From the NCBI RefSeq assembly GCF_010550695.1, contig NZ_JAAGOB010000009.1, positions 62,001 through 126,000 on the forward strand: a stretch of 64,000 nt of DNA, written 5' to 3'. Made by a program: the position numbers and the translations under genes. How positions within the stretch are numbered: position 1 is the stretch's first letter; every line of letters begins with the position of its first letter. The stretch comes from Phytoactinopolyspora alkaliphila (lineage in GTDB: Bacteria; Actinomycetota; Actinomycetes; Jiangellales; Jiangellaceae). The notes beneath the pieces are model-generated. The model was not told the DNA's origin, did no database searches, and saw nothing but the letters and a program-made list of their open reading frames with translations. Shown here piece after piece: positions 1 through 8,819 of this stretch.

Positions 1-3000
1 GCTTCTGATGGGTGATGACGATCAGCTGGCTGCGTTCCCGCAGCTCCTCGTAGATCGCCAGCAACCGGCCCAGATTGGTGTCGTCGAGCGCGGCCTCGAC
101 CTCGTCGAGGATGTAGAACGGGCTGGGGCGGGCCTTGAACAGTGCCACCAGGAACGCCACCGCCACCAGGGAGCGCTCGCCCCCGGAGAGCAGTGACAGC
201 CGCTTCACCTTCTTTCCCGGTGGCCGTGCTTCGACCTCGATCCCCGTGGTAAGCATGTCGTCCGGCTCGGTCAGGACCAGCCTCCCCTCGCCGCCTGGGA
301 ACAGGCGCGAGAACACCTGGGCGAACTCCCGGGCGGTGTCCTCGAATGCGCTGGTGAAGACTTCCTGGACACGATCGTCGACCTCCTTGACGATGTCCAG
401 GAGGTCCTTGCGGGTGCGCTTGAGGTCTTCGAGCTGCTCGGCCAGGAACGCGTGCCGCTCTTCCAGCGCCGAGTACTCCTCCAGCGCCAGCGGGTTGACC
501 TTGCCGAGCCTGGCGAGGTCACGCTCGGCCTTACGCAGCCTCTTCTCCTGCTCCTCCCGGACGTAGGGAACACGCCTCTGAGTGGCGGGCTCGTCCTCGG
601 CCGGCGACGACGACTCTTGTGGTTCCGGCGGATCCAGTACCGGCACCTCCAGGTGCGGCCCGTACTCGTCCACCAGCGTGTCCGGCTCGACGCCGAGCTC
701 TTCCAGCGCCTTCGTCTCCAGCGCCTCCACCCGCATCCGGTGCTCGGCCCGGGCCAGCTCGTCGCGGTGGACCGAGGACGTCACCTCTTCCAGTTCCGAA
801 GCGACGGTGCGGCTGCGTTCCCGCTCCGCGGCCAAAGCCGTGTCACGTTCGGCGCGCGCCTGCTCGGCGGAGGCCCTCTCGGCGTCCGCGATCTCCAGCG
901 ATACTTCGAGCCGTTCCAGCAGGGTTTCAGCTCCGTGGGCTACCGCCCGAGCGATCTCTGCGCCGCGGGCGCGCCGCATCGCCAGCGCCTGTGCCCGGGC
1001 CCTGTTCTGCCGCTCCTCCCGCGCCGAGCGCTCCAGGCTTTCCGCACGCCCAGCCAGAGCCCGTACCCGCTCCTCCCCCGTGCGCAGCGACAGCCTCGCC
1101 TCGGTCTCACGCTGCCGCGCGAGACGGACCAGCTCTGTGAGCCGGTCCCGTTCCGCGGTGGACGGCTCGGGGTCGTCGTCGCCGGCATCCTCCGCCGCGG
1201 CGAGCCGTTCCTCCAGCGCTTCCAGCCCGGTCAGGTCGCGTTCCCGCGCCTCCTCGGCCTCGCTGACCGCCGCGGCCATCCGCTCGGCTTCCTCGTGCGC
1301 GGTCCGGGCGGCGTGGCCCAGCCGGGCGAGTTGTTCCGCGACGGCGGACAGCTCGGCGTCGGACTCGTGCAGCTTGCTCAACGCCGCCGCCTCCGTCGCC
1401 GCGGCCTCGTCCCGCCGGCGCACAGCGACCGCCATCTCGCGACGCAACCGCTCGGCCCGGCCGGTGGCCTCGGCCAGCTGGTCAGCCGCTTCATCGACGG
1501 CCGCCTGAACCTCGAGCAAGCTCGGTGCGCTCGACGAGCCCCCGTATGCCCGGCCGCGGCCGAGCAGATCTCCGTCACGGGTCACCGCGCACAGCTCGGG
1601 GTACTCGGCCACCAACGCCCGCGCGGCGGCAAGGTCCTCGACCGCCACCATGCCTCGCAGAAGGCTGCTCAGCGCCGGACGCAGCTCGGCAGGAGCGTTC
1701 ACCACGTCCACGACGTACCGCATGCCCGACGGCAGAGAGGTCCAACCGCCGGGGTCGTCATAGGGCGCTCCACCCACCAGCATGCCTGCCCGGCCGAGGT
1801 CTTCCTCGCGCAGGAGCCGCAAGGCGCTCACCGCGCCGTCGACGGACTCCACCGCCACCGAGTCCGCGGCCGAACCCAGTGCGGTAGCGACGGTGGCCTC
1901 CCAGCCAGGCTCCACCGTGAGCAGCGCCGCAACCGATCCGAGGACGCCCGAGACCCGGTCCGATGCCGCCAGCAGCGCGGCCGCGCCGTCCTTGCGGGAC
2001 AGGCCGATCTCCAAGGCTTCCTTGCGGGCCGCCAGGGTGGCCCGCTCGCGCTCCGCCGCGCGCTCCTGCTCCTGCAAGGACGCCAGCGCTTCCTCCGCGG
2101 CCTCCAAGGCGGAAGCCGCACGCTCGTGTTCGGCGTCAAGACCCTCCTCACCCACCGACAGCCCGGCGATGGTGGTCTCCAACGCGGTGAACTCCCGCTC
2201 GGCCTCCGCGGCTCGGGTGATTGCAGCCTCGCGGGCGGCCGTGGCCCTGGTCAGCTCGGCTTCCGAGTCCGCGACCCGCCGCCGCAGCCCCTCCAGCTGA
2301 CCGGACAAGCGGGCCACGCCCTCGCGACGATCCGCGGCGGCGCGGACGAGCGCCGCCAGTCTGGCCTCCTCCGCCTCCGCGGCGTCCTCGGCCTGTTCCC
2401 GCTCCGCGATCGCGGTATCCAGAGTGTCCCGGGCGAGGTCGATCTGCTCGGCGAGCTCGCCCTCCTGCTCTCGGACAGCGACAGCCTCTGCCTCGAGTTC
2501 GTCCGGGTTGCGCCCGGTGGGCACGGTGTCGTCGGCTGCCGCGAGGTGCCTGGCGCGTTCGGCGGCGAGCGACGCCGTGCCACGAACGCGCTCCCGCAGG
2601 CCGGACAGTCCGAACCACGACTCTTGAGCCCGGGCGAGCAACGGCGCGGCCTCCCTGACCTCGGCTTCCAGCCTGGCCTCCGCGGCACGAGCCCGATCCA
2701 GCGCCTGGGTCAGCTCGGCCTGCCGGGTCTTGAGTGCGGTCTCGTCGGCGACCTCTTGCTCCAGGTTGGCCCGGGCCTGCACCAGATCGTCCGCGAGCAG
2801 CCTCAGCCGCGCGTCACGCAGGTCGGCCTGGATGGTGACGGCTCGCCGGGCGAGCTCGGCCTGCCTGCCGAGCGGACCCAGCTGGCGGCGCAGTTCGGAG
2901 GTGAGGTCCTGCAGACGGGTCAGATTCGCCTGCATGGCCTCCAGCTTGCGCAGCGCCTTCTCTTTGCGTTTGCGGTGCTTGAGGACACCGGCGGCCTCCT

Positions 3001-3484
3001 CGATGAAACCCCGGCGGCCCTCGGGCGTGGCGGCGAGCACGCCGTCGAGCTGTCCCTGTCCGACGATCACATGCATCTCGCGGCCGATGCCCGAGTCCGA
3101 CAACAGTTCCTGAACGTCGAGCAGCCGGCAGCCCTGGCCGTTGATGGAGTACTCCGATCCGCCGTTGCGGAACATCGTCCGCGAGATCGTCACCTCGGAG
3201 TACTCGATGGGGAGCGCGCCGTCGGCGTTGTCGATGGTGAGCACCACCTCGGCCCGGCCCAGGGCGGGGCGCCCGGACGTGCCGGCGAAGATCACGTCCT
3301 CCATCTTGCCGCCGCGCAGGCTCTTCGCACCCTGCTCGCCCATGACCCACGCAAGCGCATCCACGACGTTGGACTTGCCCGAGCCGTTAGGCCCGACGAC
3401 GCAGGTGATCCCAGGCTCCAGATGCAGCGTGGTGGACGAGGCGAAGGACTTGAACCCCCGCAGCGTCAAGCTCTTCAAATGCAC
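1..3484 (-). CDS. smc: Chromosome segregation protein SMC (3' end cut by window edge)
   Basis: SMC ATPase that forms the condensin ring with ScpA/ScpB and organises the chromosome. The minus-strand reading frame starts at GTG 3484 (VHLKSLTLRGFKSF), with an AGGAGGAG ribosome site about 7 nt upstream. The N-terminal ATPase half shows Walker A GPNGSGKS near residue 35. A long Glu/Ala/Arg-rich coiled coil follows, broken near the middle by a hinge-like stretch (GMRYVVDVVNAP, LCAVTRDGDLL). The C-terminal half carries the signature LSGGERSL and Walker B FYILDEVEAALDD, then VITHQK at the edge. About 1161 codons are present, so only some 30 residues should be missing. Genes upstream (mutM, rnc) match the usual actinobacterial order. 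The long plus-strand frame over this gene is its antisense shadow. Confidence 0.97.
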   Translation of the reverse strand, partial: MHLKSLTLRGFKSFASSTTLHLEPGITCVVGPNGSGKSNVVDALAWVMGEQGAKSLRGGKMEDVIFAGTSGRPALGRAEVVLTIDNADGALPIEYSEVTISRTMFRNGGSEYSINGQGCRLLDVQELLSDSGIGREMHVIVGQGQLDGVLAATPEGRRGFIEEAAGVLKHRKRKEKALRKLEAMQANLTRLQDLTSELRRQLGPLGRQAELARRAVTIQADLRDARLRLLADDLVQARANLEQEVADETALKTRQAELTQALDRARAAEARLEAEVREAAPLLARAQESWFGLSGLRERVRGTASLAAERARHLAAADDTVPTGRNPDELEAEAVAVREQEGELAEQIDLARDTLDTAIAEREQAEDAAEAEEARLAALVRAAADRREGVARLSGQLEGLRRRVADSEAELTRATAAREAAITRAAEAEREFTALETTIAGLSVGEEGLDAEHERAASALEAAEEALASLQEQERAAERERATLAARKEALEIGLSRKDGAAALLAASDRVSGVLGSVAALLTVEPGWEATVATALGSAADSVAVESVDGAVSALRLLREEDLGRAGMLVGGAPYDDPGGWTSLPSGMRYVVDVVNAPAELRPALSSLLRGMVAVEDLAAARALVAEYPELCAVTRDGDLLGRGRAYGGSSSAPSLLEVQAAVDEAADQLAEATGRAERLRREMAVAVRRRDEAAATEAAALSKLHESDAELSAVAEQLARLGHAARTAHEEAERMAAAVSEAEEARERDLTGLEALEERLAAAEDAGDDDPEPSTAERDRLTELVRLARQRETEARLSLRTGEERVRALAGRAESLERSAREERQNRARAQALAMRRARGAEIARAVAHGAETLLERLEVSLEIADAERASAEQARAERDTALAAERERSRTVASELEEVTSSVHRDELARAEHRMRVEALETKALEELGVEPDTLVDEYGPHLEVPVLDPPEPQESSSPAEDEPATQRRVPYVREEQEKRLRKAERDLARLGKVNPLALEEYSALEERHAFLAEQLEDLKRTRKDLLDIVKEVDDRVQEVFTSAFEDTAREFAQVFSRLFPGGEGRLVLTEPDDMLTTGIEVEARPPGKKVKRLSLLSGGERSLVAVAFLVALFKARPSPFYILDEVEAALDDTNLGRLLAIYEELRERSQLIVITHQK

Positions 3485-3986
3485 CGGACTACTCTCCTCC
3501 TACCTGGCGTGTGCCTGCCAGGTCGTGCCCCCGCACGAGCAGTTTCATGGGCGACGCGCACATCCGACGGCGACCCGGGGCACGCCTTCTGCCCTGCGCC
3601 CGGCCGGTGGGCCGGAGCCGATCTCTTGCGCGTACCCACGGGTGAACAGCCTGCCAGAGTTGCCATCGGAAGATGGTGGTCAGACTACAACCTGGAATCC
3701 GCCGGCGCCGGCATATCGGCCGCGTTCGCCCATGTCGGCACGTGTCGGCGTCGAAACCACCAGAACAGGCGGGCAGAAGCCGCCTAGCCCGGCGTTGGAC
3801 AGCCCGCCAGGATGCCGGCACACGACACCGGATCTGGATTCGCGAGAACGAGTAGCTCGGTGTGTGATTCTCGGTATTCGGGAGAGCCACCCTGTGCCGC
3901 CACTCAGTGAGCAGCGGCAGTCGGGTGCTGCCAGCAAGGCCTCAGATGAGCCCTGCTGAGTCGGCGGCCACCGGCCGCCTGGTGAG
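3485..3986. other. Intergenic region upstream of smc, no gene recognised
   Basis: About 500 bp with no convincing coding sequence. Frames on both strands translate into Arg/Pro-rich or Ser-rich peptides with no family resemblance. A 7-bp inverted repeat (ACCTGGC at 3502-3508, GCCAGGT at 3517-3523, 8-nt loop) lies about 20 nt before the smc start and would form a hairpin in the smc leader. The smc promoter is expected in this stretch, but I cannot assign a box with confidence. Confidence 0.4.
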
Positions 3987-4190
3987 TCAGGTCAGTGCGG
4001 GTTCGCGGACCGTGGAATCGTCGAGGACCAGCCTCTCGTGATCGAGGTCGGCCTGGGCCAGGTCGGCGTTCGCCGCCTGGAGCCTGCCTACCTCGGCCTC
4101 GAGGTCGGTGATACGGCGGCGAAGCCTCTGTACCTCAGTGACGAGCCGCGGATCCGGGCCCCCCACATGTCCCAACAGCGCCTTTGCCAT
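3987..4190 (-). CDS. Small conserved coiled-coil protein (function unknown)
   Basis: A 67-residue protein beginning MAKALLGHVGG and ending EPALT. Proteins with these ends and a heptad-rich middle (VTEVQRLRRRITDLEAEVGRLQ) are common near mutM/smc in actinobacteria as I recall, with no assigned function. The middle is predicted to be coiled coil and there is no signal peptide. The start is set at ATG 4190 because GGAGGG lies 9 nt before it; the frame runs 8 codons further upstream without a ribosome site. An AT-rich stretch with a CATACT-like -10 lies upstream, so it probably has its own promoter. Confidence 0.8.
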   Translation of the reverse strand: MAKALLGHVGGPDPRLVTEVQRLRRRITDLEAEVGRLQAANADLAQADLDHERLVLDDSTVREPALT

Positions 4191-4404
4191 CGCTGGTGCC
4201 CTCCACAGGCTCAATTCTCAAGTATGATTCATGACCGCTGCGCGACCGATGCCTGGCTGGAAACAGCACAATAGGCATACGACTCCGCTGCAACACTTCT
4301 AGCATCTCATCCGGCCCCACCCCCGGTCAAGGCGACAGTAGACACAGGGAGACTCAACCCTGGCCACTGCCGCACCAGTCCGGCGGCGACTCGGCGAGTG
4401 GCCG

Positions 4405-5319
4405 TCACCAGCGAGCACGGCGCGGGCGGGGCTGGCACCGCGGACACGTGAACGACGAGCGGTTCATGAACGGATCGCGGCGGATCTGCGCTCCACAACG
4501 GCGGCACTCCTGCCCCTCGCGGCCGTAGACCTGCAGCGAACGGTCGAAGTAGCCGCTCTCGCCGTTGACGTTCACGTAAAGGCTGTCGAACGAGGTGCCA
4601 CCTTCGGCGAGCGCCGCCTGCATCACCGCCTGAACCGCGCCGATCAGCTCGGCGATCTCGGCGGAGCGCAAGGTCTCGGTGGGGCGCGCGTAATGCAGGC
4701 GGGCTCGCCAGAGCGCCTCGTCGGCGTAGATGTTGCCGACGCCGGAGATGAGCGACTGATCCAGCAATGCACGTTTCACGCCCGTACGACGCCGGCGCAG
4801 GGCACGCGCGAACACCTCGACCCGGAACGCCGCCTCCAATGGATCCAGCGCGATGTGCGCGATCTCGATCGGCACCCCGGCCTCATCAACGGGGTGTACG
4901 GCGAGCCCGCCGAAGGTGCGCTGGTCCACGAAACGCAGCTGCGGGCCGTCGTCATCGAAGACGAAGCGGACCCGCAGATGAGGGCCGTCCGGTATCGTCG
5001 CAGGCTGCATCAGCAACTGCCCGCTCATGCCGAGGTGCCCGAGGACGGCTCGCTGGGGTACAGCGGCGGCAGGAATCGCGCCGTCGGCCGGTGGGCCTGG
5101 CGTCACGGCCGGATCGTCCAGCGCGAGCCATACATACTTGCCGCGTCGGCGCACCGAGACGACCAGAGCGCCTGCAAGGGAACTGGCGAACTCGTCCGGA
5201 CCGGCGACGTGCCGGCGCACCGCTCGCGGATGAAGGACCTCGACCCGCGAGATACGCCGCCCCACGACGTGCGCTTCCAGGCCACGCCGGACAACCTCGA
5301 CCTCCGGCAGCTCAGGCAC
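4405..5319 (-). CDS. mutM: Formamidopyrimidine-DNA glycosylase
   Basis: Bifunctional DNA glycosylase/AP lyase that removes 8-oxoguanine and formamidopyrimidines in base excision repair. The protein has 304 residues. It starts MPELPEVE, so Pro2 is the catalytic nucleophile and Glu3 its partner. The conserved lysine is in RRRGKYVWL near residue 60. A helix-two-turn-helix region ([20 protein letters not shown]) lies near residue 170. The C-terminus carries the four-cysteine zinc finger (CRRCG...CPRCQ). It overlaps the 3' end of rnc by 8 nt, and both genes are on the minus strand, so they are likely cotranscribed and translationally coupled. An extra basic tail (RPRRARW) follows the zinc finger. 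Confidence 0.96.
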   Translation of the reverse strand: MPELPEVEVVRRGLEAHVVGRRISRVEVLHPRAVRRHVAGPDEFASSLAGALVVSVRRRGKYVWLALDDPAVTPGPPADGAIPAAAVPQRAVLGHLGMSGQLLMQPATIPDGPHLRVRFVFDDDGPQLRFVDQRTFGGLAVHPVDEAGVPIEIAHIALDPLEAAFRVEVFARALRRRRTGVKRALLDQSLISGVGNIYADEALWRARLHYARPTETLRSAEIAELIGAVQAVMQAALAEGGTSFDSLYVNVNGESGYFDRSLQVYGREGQECRRCGAQIRRDPFMNRSSFTCPRCQPRPRRARW

Positions 5320-6043
5320 GGTCGGACGACGCGTTGTCCAAGGCCTCCCCGGCCTGCGTGTTCAGCGTGCTCCACGCGAGCTCCGCGGCGTTCGCCTCGG
5401 CTTCCTTCTTGCTGCGGCCCTGGCCCGTACCGTGCACGACGCCACCGAGGAGCACGTGCGCGGTGAAGATCTTCTCGTGGTCCGGGCCCTCCTCCGTCAC
5501 CTGGTACTCAGGAACCCCGAGTGACTGGCGAGAAGTGAACTCCTGCAGCGAGGTCTTCCAGTCCAGGCCGGCGCCCAGGGTGGCCGAGACGTCGATCAGG
5601 TCGTCGACGAGCCGGTGCACAAGCGCTGTGGCGTCGGCCATGCCCCGGTCGACGTAGACGGCGCCGATGAGCGCCTCAACAGTGTCGGCGAGGATCGACG
5701 CCTTGTCCCTGCCCCCGGTGGTCTCTTCGCCCCTGCCTAGGCGGAGGAACTCCCCCAGGTGCAGGGAACGTCCGACACCCGCCAGGGCGCGCATGTTGAC
5801 CACCGCGGCGCGCAGCTTGGCGAGCTGCCCTTCGGACAGGTCGGGATGGCGCCGGTAGAGGTCGTCGGTCACCACCAGGCCCAGCACGGAGTCCCCGAGG
5901 AACTCGAGCCGTTCGTTGGTGGGTAGGCCGCCGTGCTCGTAGGCGTACGAGCGGTGGGTGAGTGCCTGCTCCAGCAGACTCGCGTCGACCGGCAAGCCTA
6001 GGCGGGCTTCGAGCTCGGAGAGTGCCTTCGGCTCAGCCGTCAT
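5312..6043 (-). CDS. rnc: Ribonuclease III
   Basis: Double-strand-specific endoribonuclease that processes rRNA precursors and structured mRNAs. The protein has 243 residues. The RNase III signature [13 protein letters not shown] lies near residue 43, and the second metal-binding segment is [14 protein letters not shown] near residue 120. The C-terminal third ([16 protein letters not shown] to [13 protein letters not shown]) is a double-stranded RNA-binding domain with the usual KKEAE helix. It follows rpmF by 12 nt and runs into mutM, giving the common DUF177-rpmF-rnc-mutM order. Confidence 0.97.
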   Translation of the reverse strand: MTAEPKALSELEARLGLPVDASLLEQALTHRSYAYEHGGLPTNERLEFLGDSVLGLVVTDDLYRRHPDLSEGQLAKLRAAVVNMRALAGVGRSLHLGEFLRLGRGEETTGGRDKASILADTVEALIGAVYVDRGMADATALVHRLVDDLIDVSATLGAGLDWKTSLQEFTSRQSLGVPEYQVTEEGPDHEKIFTAHVLLGGVVHGTGQGRSKKEAEANAAELAWSTLNTQAGEALDNASSDRA

Positions 6044-6055
6044 GGTGGTTGCCGA

Positions 6056-6259
6056 TCAGGCGTCGCCCACCTGACGCCCGTTGTACTCGCGGAACAGCTC
6101 AGTGCCCTGCGAGTCCTCGACGACGTGCGCGCGATGGGCCACGACCCACGTGGTGCGACCGTTCACGGTGCGCCGCTGGATCTGCGGAACCTTCGCCTTC
6201 CACTGCGAGCGGCGGTGGCGGGTGTTGCTGCGGGACATCTTGCGCTTGGGGACGGCCAC
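6056..6259 (-). CDS. rpmF: 50S ribosomal protein L32
   Basis: Ribosomal protein L32, 67 residues, starting [20 protein letters not shown], which is the family's standard N-terminus. The start is GTG 6259, preceded by GGAGGAGAAATAGCC with a good ribosome site. The frame is open further upstream but only as non-ribosomal Arg-rich sequence. This copy lacks the CxxC zinc-binding pairs, so it is the zinc-independent (C-minus) form. It lies 2 nt after the DUF177 gene, as in most bacteria. Confidence 0.95.
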   Translation of the reverse strand: MAVPKRKMSRSNTRHRRSQWKAKVPQIQRRTVNGRTTWVVAHRAHVVEDSQGTELFREYNGRQVGDA

Positions 6260-6261
6260 GG

Positions 6262-6855
6262 CTATTTCTCCTCCGTCGGGCCGGCCCCCGAGGAGCCGGA
6301 CTCGTTCGTCTGTTCGGCGAGCAGCTCGGCCAGAGCCGCCCACCGTGGATCGGTCGTGTCATGTTCGTGAGAAGGGTCGTCCGCGAGCCGCGCCCCGCAA
6401 TCGGAGCACAGACCCGGACAGTCTTCCCTGCAGACCGGAGCCAGCGGCAGTGCCAGCACCACCGCGTCGCGAACCGGCTGCTCGAGGTCGATCAAGTCGT
6501 CGACGACGTACAGATCGGCCTCGGCCTCAGGATCGTCCTCGTCCGGCGAATACGCGTACAGCTCCTGGAGGTCGACCGTGATCTCGTCCTCGATCGGATC
6601 CAGGCACCGCGCGCACTCTCCGGTCACCGGCGCCTGTGCGGTGCCGGTGACGAGCACACCCTCCATGACCGCTTCGAGCCGCAGACGCAACTCGACCTCG
6701 GCCGCTTCGGGCACCCCGACCACTCCTTCAAGGCCGATCCCGGCCGGTGCCCGCACATCACGACTGACCTTGCGCATCGTTCCAGGCCGCCGTCCGAGCT
6801 CGTGAATATCGAGCACGAACGGTGCGCGCGGATCGAGGGCGCTCAGGGCAATCAA
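6262..6855 (-). CDS. DUF177 (YceD) family protein
   Basis: A 197-residue YceD/DUF177 protein. In other bacteria and plastids this family is tied to large-subunit rRNA maturation and is usually encoded directly before rpmF, as here. Two cysteine clusters are visible: CARC in the middle, and [13 protein letters not shown] near residue 140, which suggests metal binding. The C-terminus ([11 protein letters not shown]) matches the end of the family, followed by a short Ser/Gly/Glu tail. The start at [25 protein letters not shown] agrees with homologues. Confidence 0.92.
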   Translation of the reverse strand: MIALSALDPRAPFVLDIHELGRRPGTMRKVSRDVRAPAGIGLEGVVGVPEAAEVELRLRLEAVMEGVLVTGTAQAPVTGECARCLDPIEDEITVDLQELYAYSPDEDDPEAEADLYVVDDLIDLEQPVRDAVVLALPLAPVCREDCPGLCSDCGARLADDPSHEHDTTDPRWAALAELLAEQTNESGSSGAGPTEEK

Positions 6856-6942
6856 CTCTCGTACTACAGTGCGGGCAGACCGATCTCAGCCTCGTCGGGA
6901 GGCCGTCCACCAGGGTACTAGACCGACCCCGATGCGCCAACT

Positions 6943-7518
6943 TCAGCCTTGTCCGGTCTTCTCGCCGCCCGCGTTGTCGCTGTCCGCCTCGCCGAGTTCC
7001 GCCAGATCGCCGATGTCCGGGTCGTCATCGAACCCGGCACCCTCGGCCCTCGCCGCCGCCAGCTCTTCGTACGGGCCGACTCTGCGCAGCTGTTCACGGC
7101 CCTCCCGCACGGTGCTGACGATCCTCTCGGCGACCACCTCCACGTGGGCGAGCTTCGCGTCGACGTGATCGTCGAGCGCCCCGCGCATCGCCTCGAGCTC
7201 GCGCTGGGTCTGCTCCAATGTGCGCCCGCGCTCCCGCCGGGCCTCGACCAGCACAGTGTGGTCTCCGACCAGGCGTGCCTGCTCCGCCCGCGCATCAGCG
7301 ATGATCTTCGAAGCGTGTGCCCGGGCCTCCTCCAGCAGTTCCTCGCGCTGGGTGATCACGGTGTCCGCCGCCGACAGGCTCTCCGGCAGCATCTCGCGCA
7401 CTTGCTCGATGAGGTCCAGGACGTCGGTCTTGTTCACGATCGCCGACGACGACATCGGCATGGTCCTGGCCGAACCGACCAAGTCCGCCAACTGATCCAG
7501 CTTCTTGTGAATCTCCAC
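6943..7518 (-). CDS. sepIVA: DivIVA-like cell division/septation protein (SepIVA-like)
   Basis: A 191-residue coiled-coil protein. It begins with MEIHKKLDQLADLVGSARTMPMS and continues with ERV- and ATP-synthase-b-like helices (LLEEARAHASKIIADARAEQ), then a disordered acidic tail. In mycobacteria the gene beside DUF177/rnc in this position encodes SepIVA, a DivIVA-family protein needed for septation and envelope growth. The assignment rests on synteny and coiled-coil character rather than on a catalytic motif. It lies 87 nt before the DUF177 gene and 110 nt after coaD. Confidence 0.75.
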   Translation of the reverse strand: MEIHKKLDQLADLVGSARTMPMSSSAIVNKTDVLDLIEQVREMLPESLSAADTVITQREELLEEARAHASKIIADARAEQARLVGDHTVLVEARRERGRTLEQTQRELEAMRGALDDHVDAKLAHVEVVAERIVSTVREGREQLRRVGPYEELAAARAEGAGFDDDPDIGDLAELGEADSDNAGGEKTGQG

Positions 7519-7628
7519 GTGTCTCCCCCTACTTCGCGGCCCAGCACCCTCCGGACCGGTTGAAGCCTGGCCTCCCCTTCCCGGCGTCGTGCTCGACTCG
7601 GCGCTGAGGAAGAGGCCTGTAGATCACG

Positions 7629-8123
7629 TTACCGGGTCGGAGTCGCGCCGTCTCCGAAAAGTCTGCTGAGCCGCTCCTGCACGGGCGGCGGCACGAGTCC
7701 GGTGACGTCGCCACCGTGCGAGGCGACCTCCTTGACCAGGCTCGAGGAGAGATAGGAGTACTCGGGGTTGGTGGCGACGAAGAACGTCTCCAGCCCGGTC
7801 AGCCGGTGGTTCATCTGGGCCATGGACAGCTCGTAGTCGAAGTCCGTTATGGCGCGCAGACCCCTGACCACCACGGGGATCTCGTGCTGGCGCGCGAAGT
7901 CCACCAGGAGGCCTTGAAAGCTCTCGATCCGCACGTTGGGGAACCCGGAGCAGACATCCTCGAGGATGCCGATCCGCTCGTCGAGACCGAACAGTCCCTT
8001 CTTCGACACGTTCACGAGCACGGCGACGACGACCTCGTCGAACAGCCCGGCGGCGCGCTCGATGACGTCCAGGTGGCCATGGGTCACCGGGTCGAACGAC
8101 CCGGGGCAGACGCAGCGCCGCAA
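7629..8123 (-). CDS. coaD: Pantetheine-phosphate adenylyltransferase
   Basis: Catalyses the penultimate step of coenzyme A synthesis: 4'-phosphopantetheine plus ATP gives dephospho-CoA. The protein has 164 residues, the normal length. The N-terminal nucleotidyltransferase motif is CPGSFDPVTHGH, including the TxGH-type site. Substrate-binding segments VVRGLRAITDFDYE and NPEYSYLSSSLVKEVA are intact. It is followed on the same strand by the sepIVA-like gene; rsmD lies just upstream (49-nt gap), a very common bacterial pair. Confidence 0.97.
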   Translation of the reverse strand: MRRCVCPGSFDPVTHGHLDVIERAAGLFDEVVVAVLVNVSKKGLFGLDERIGILEDVCSGFPNVRIESFQGLLVDFARQHEIPVVVRGLRAITDFDYELSMAQMNHRLTGLETFFVATNPEYSYLSSSLVKEVASHGGDVTGLVPPPVQERLSRLFGDGATPTR

Positions 8124-8172
8124 CCGTACCTCCGAAGCTCTCGATCACCTGTGAGCACGCGGTCCCGTGACC

Positions 8173-8733
8173 TCATGACGTTCCGGCCGCGCGACCGTAC
8201 CAGAGCACCGTCTCGCCATATCTGCGTTCGCGCAACCCACTCACCCCTTCTGGCCAGCGCAGCGGCTCGCTTCGGCGGTCCCGTTCGACGACGACGACGG
8301 CCCCCGGAGCGAGGGACCTGCCGGCGAGGCCGGCCAGGATCGCACTGACGTCGGCAGAAGCCACACTGTACGGAGGATCGGCCACGACCAGGTCATAGAC
8401 GTCAGTACCGGGTGCTGCACGCTCGGCGCGGTCGTGCACGACCACCGCACCAGGCAAGCCCACGGCGGCCACATTGGCGCGGACCACCCGGACCGCGCGG
8501 GCGTCGGACTCGACCAGTGTGACCTTCGCCGCACCCCGGGACAGCGCCTCCAGACCGAGGGCGCCGCTGCCGGCGTACAGATCCAACACCCGGATGCCAC
8601 TGAAGCCGCCGAGCAGGGACTCCAGCGAGGAGAACATCGCCTCGCGCACCCTGTCCGCCGTGGGCCTCGTCGTCGTTCCCGGCGGCACCTTCAACCGTCG
8701 CCCGCGTGCCGCTCCGGCCACGACCCTCGTCAC
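8173..8733 (-). CDS. rsmD: 16S rRNA (guanine966-N2)-methyltransferase RsmD
   Basis: SAM-dependent methyltransferase that modifies G966 of 16S rRNA. The N-terminus TRVVAGAARGRRLKVPPG is typical. The SAM-binding loop is VLDLYAGSGALGLEALSRG near residue 47, and the catalytic motif is VVADPPYS near residue 118. I place the start at GTG 8733 because GGAGGGGAG lies 6 nt upstream. The 16 extra codons upstream would run through the palindromic hairpin element at 8754-8807 and look non-coding. Confidence 0.93.
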   Translation of the reverse strand: MTRVVAGAARGRRLKVPPGTTTRPTADRVREAMFSSLESLLGGFSGIRVLDLYAGSGALGLEALSRGAAKVTLVESDARAVRVVRANVAAVGLPGAVVVHDRAERAAPGTDVYDLVVADPPYSVASADVSAILAGLAGRSLAPGAVVVVERDRRSEPLRWPEGVSGLRERRYGETVLWYGRAAGTS

Positions 8734-8753
8734 AGCTCTCTCCCCTCCATCCC

Positions 8754-8807
8754 CATGATCATTGACGATCGACCGCCTCATGGCACGATCAATCGTCGAT
8801 GATCACG
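8754..8807. repeat. CATGATCAT hairpin element, copy 1 (recG/rsmD gap)
   Basis: Imperfect inverted repeat: left arm catgatcattgacgat (8754-8769), right arm atcgtcgatgatcacg (8792-8807), 14 of 16 positions pairing, 22-nt loop. It lies 12 nt past the recG stop and just before rsmD. The same arms recur at 22641-22694, 24956-25003 and 55471-55524, so this is a dispersed element and not a one-off terminator. Confidence 0.8.
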
Positions 8808-8819
8808 GGCGTGCGCTGG

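Noticed and set aside
452-3787. 1111-codon open frame on the plus strand opposite smc
   Set aside because: Arg/Leu/Gly-rich with no family resemblance; it is the GC-driven antisense of the smc coiled coil, whose own frame is fully conserved.
3485-3986. Several 60-130 codon frames in the gap upstream of smc
   Set aside because: No ribosome sites, no conserved ends, biased only by GC content.
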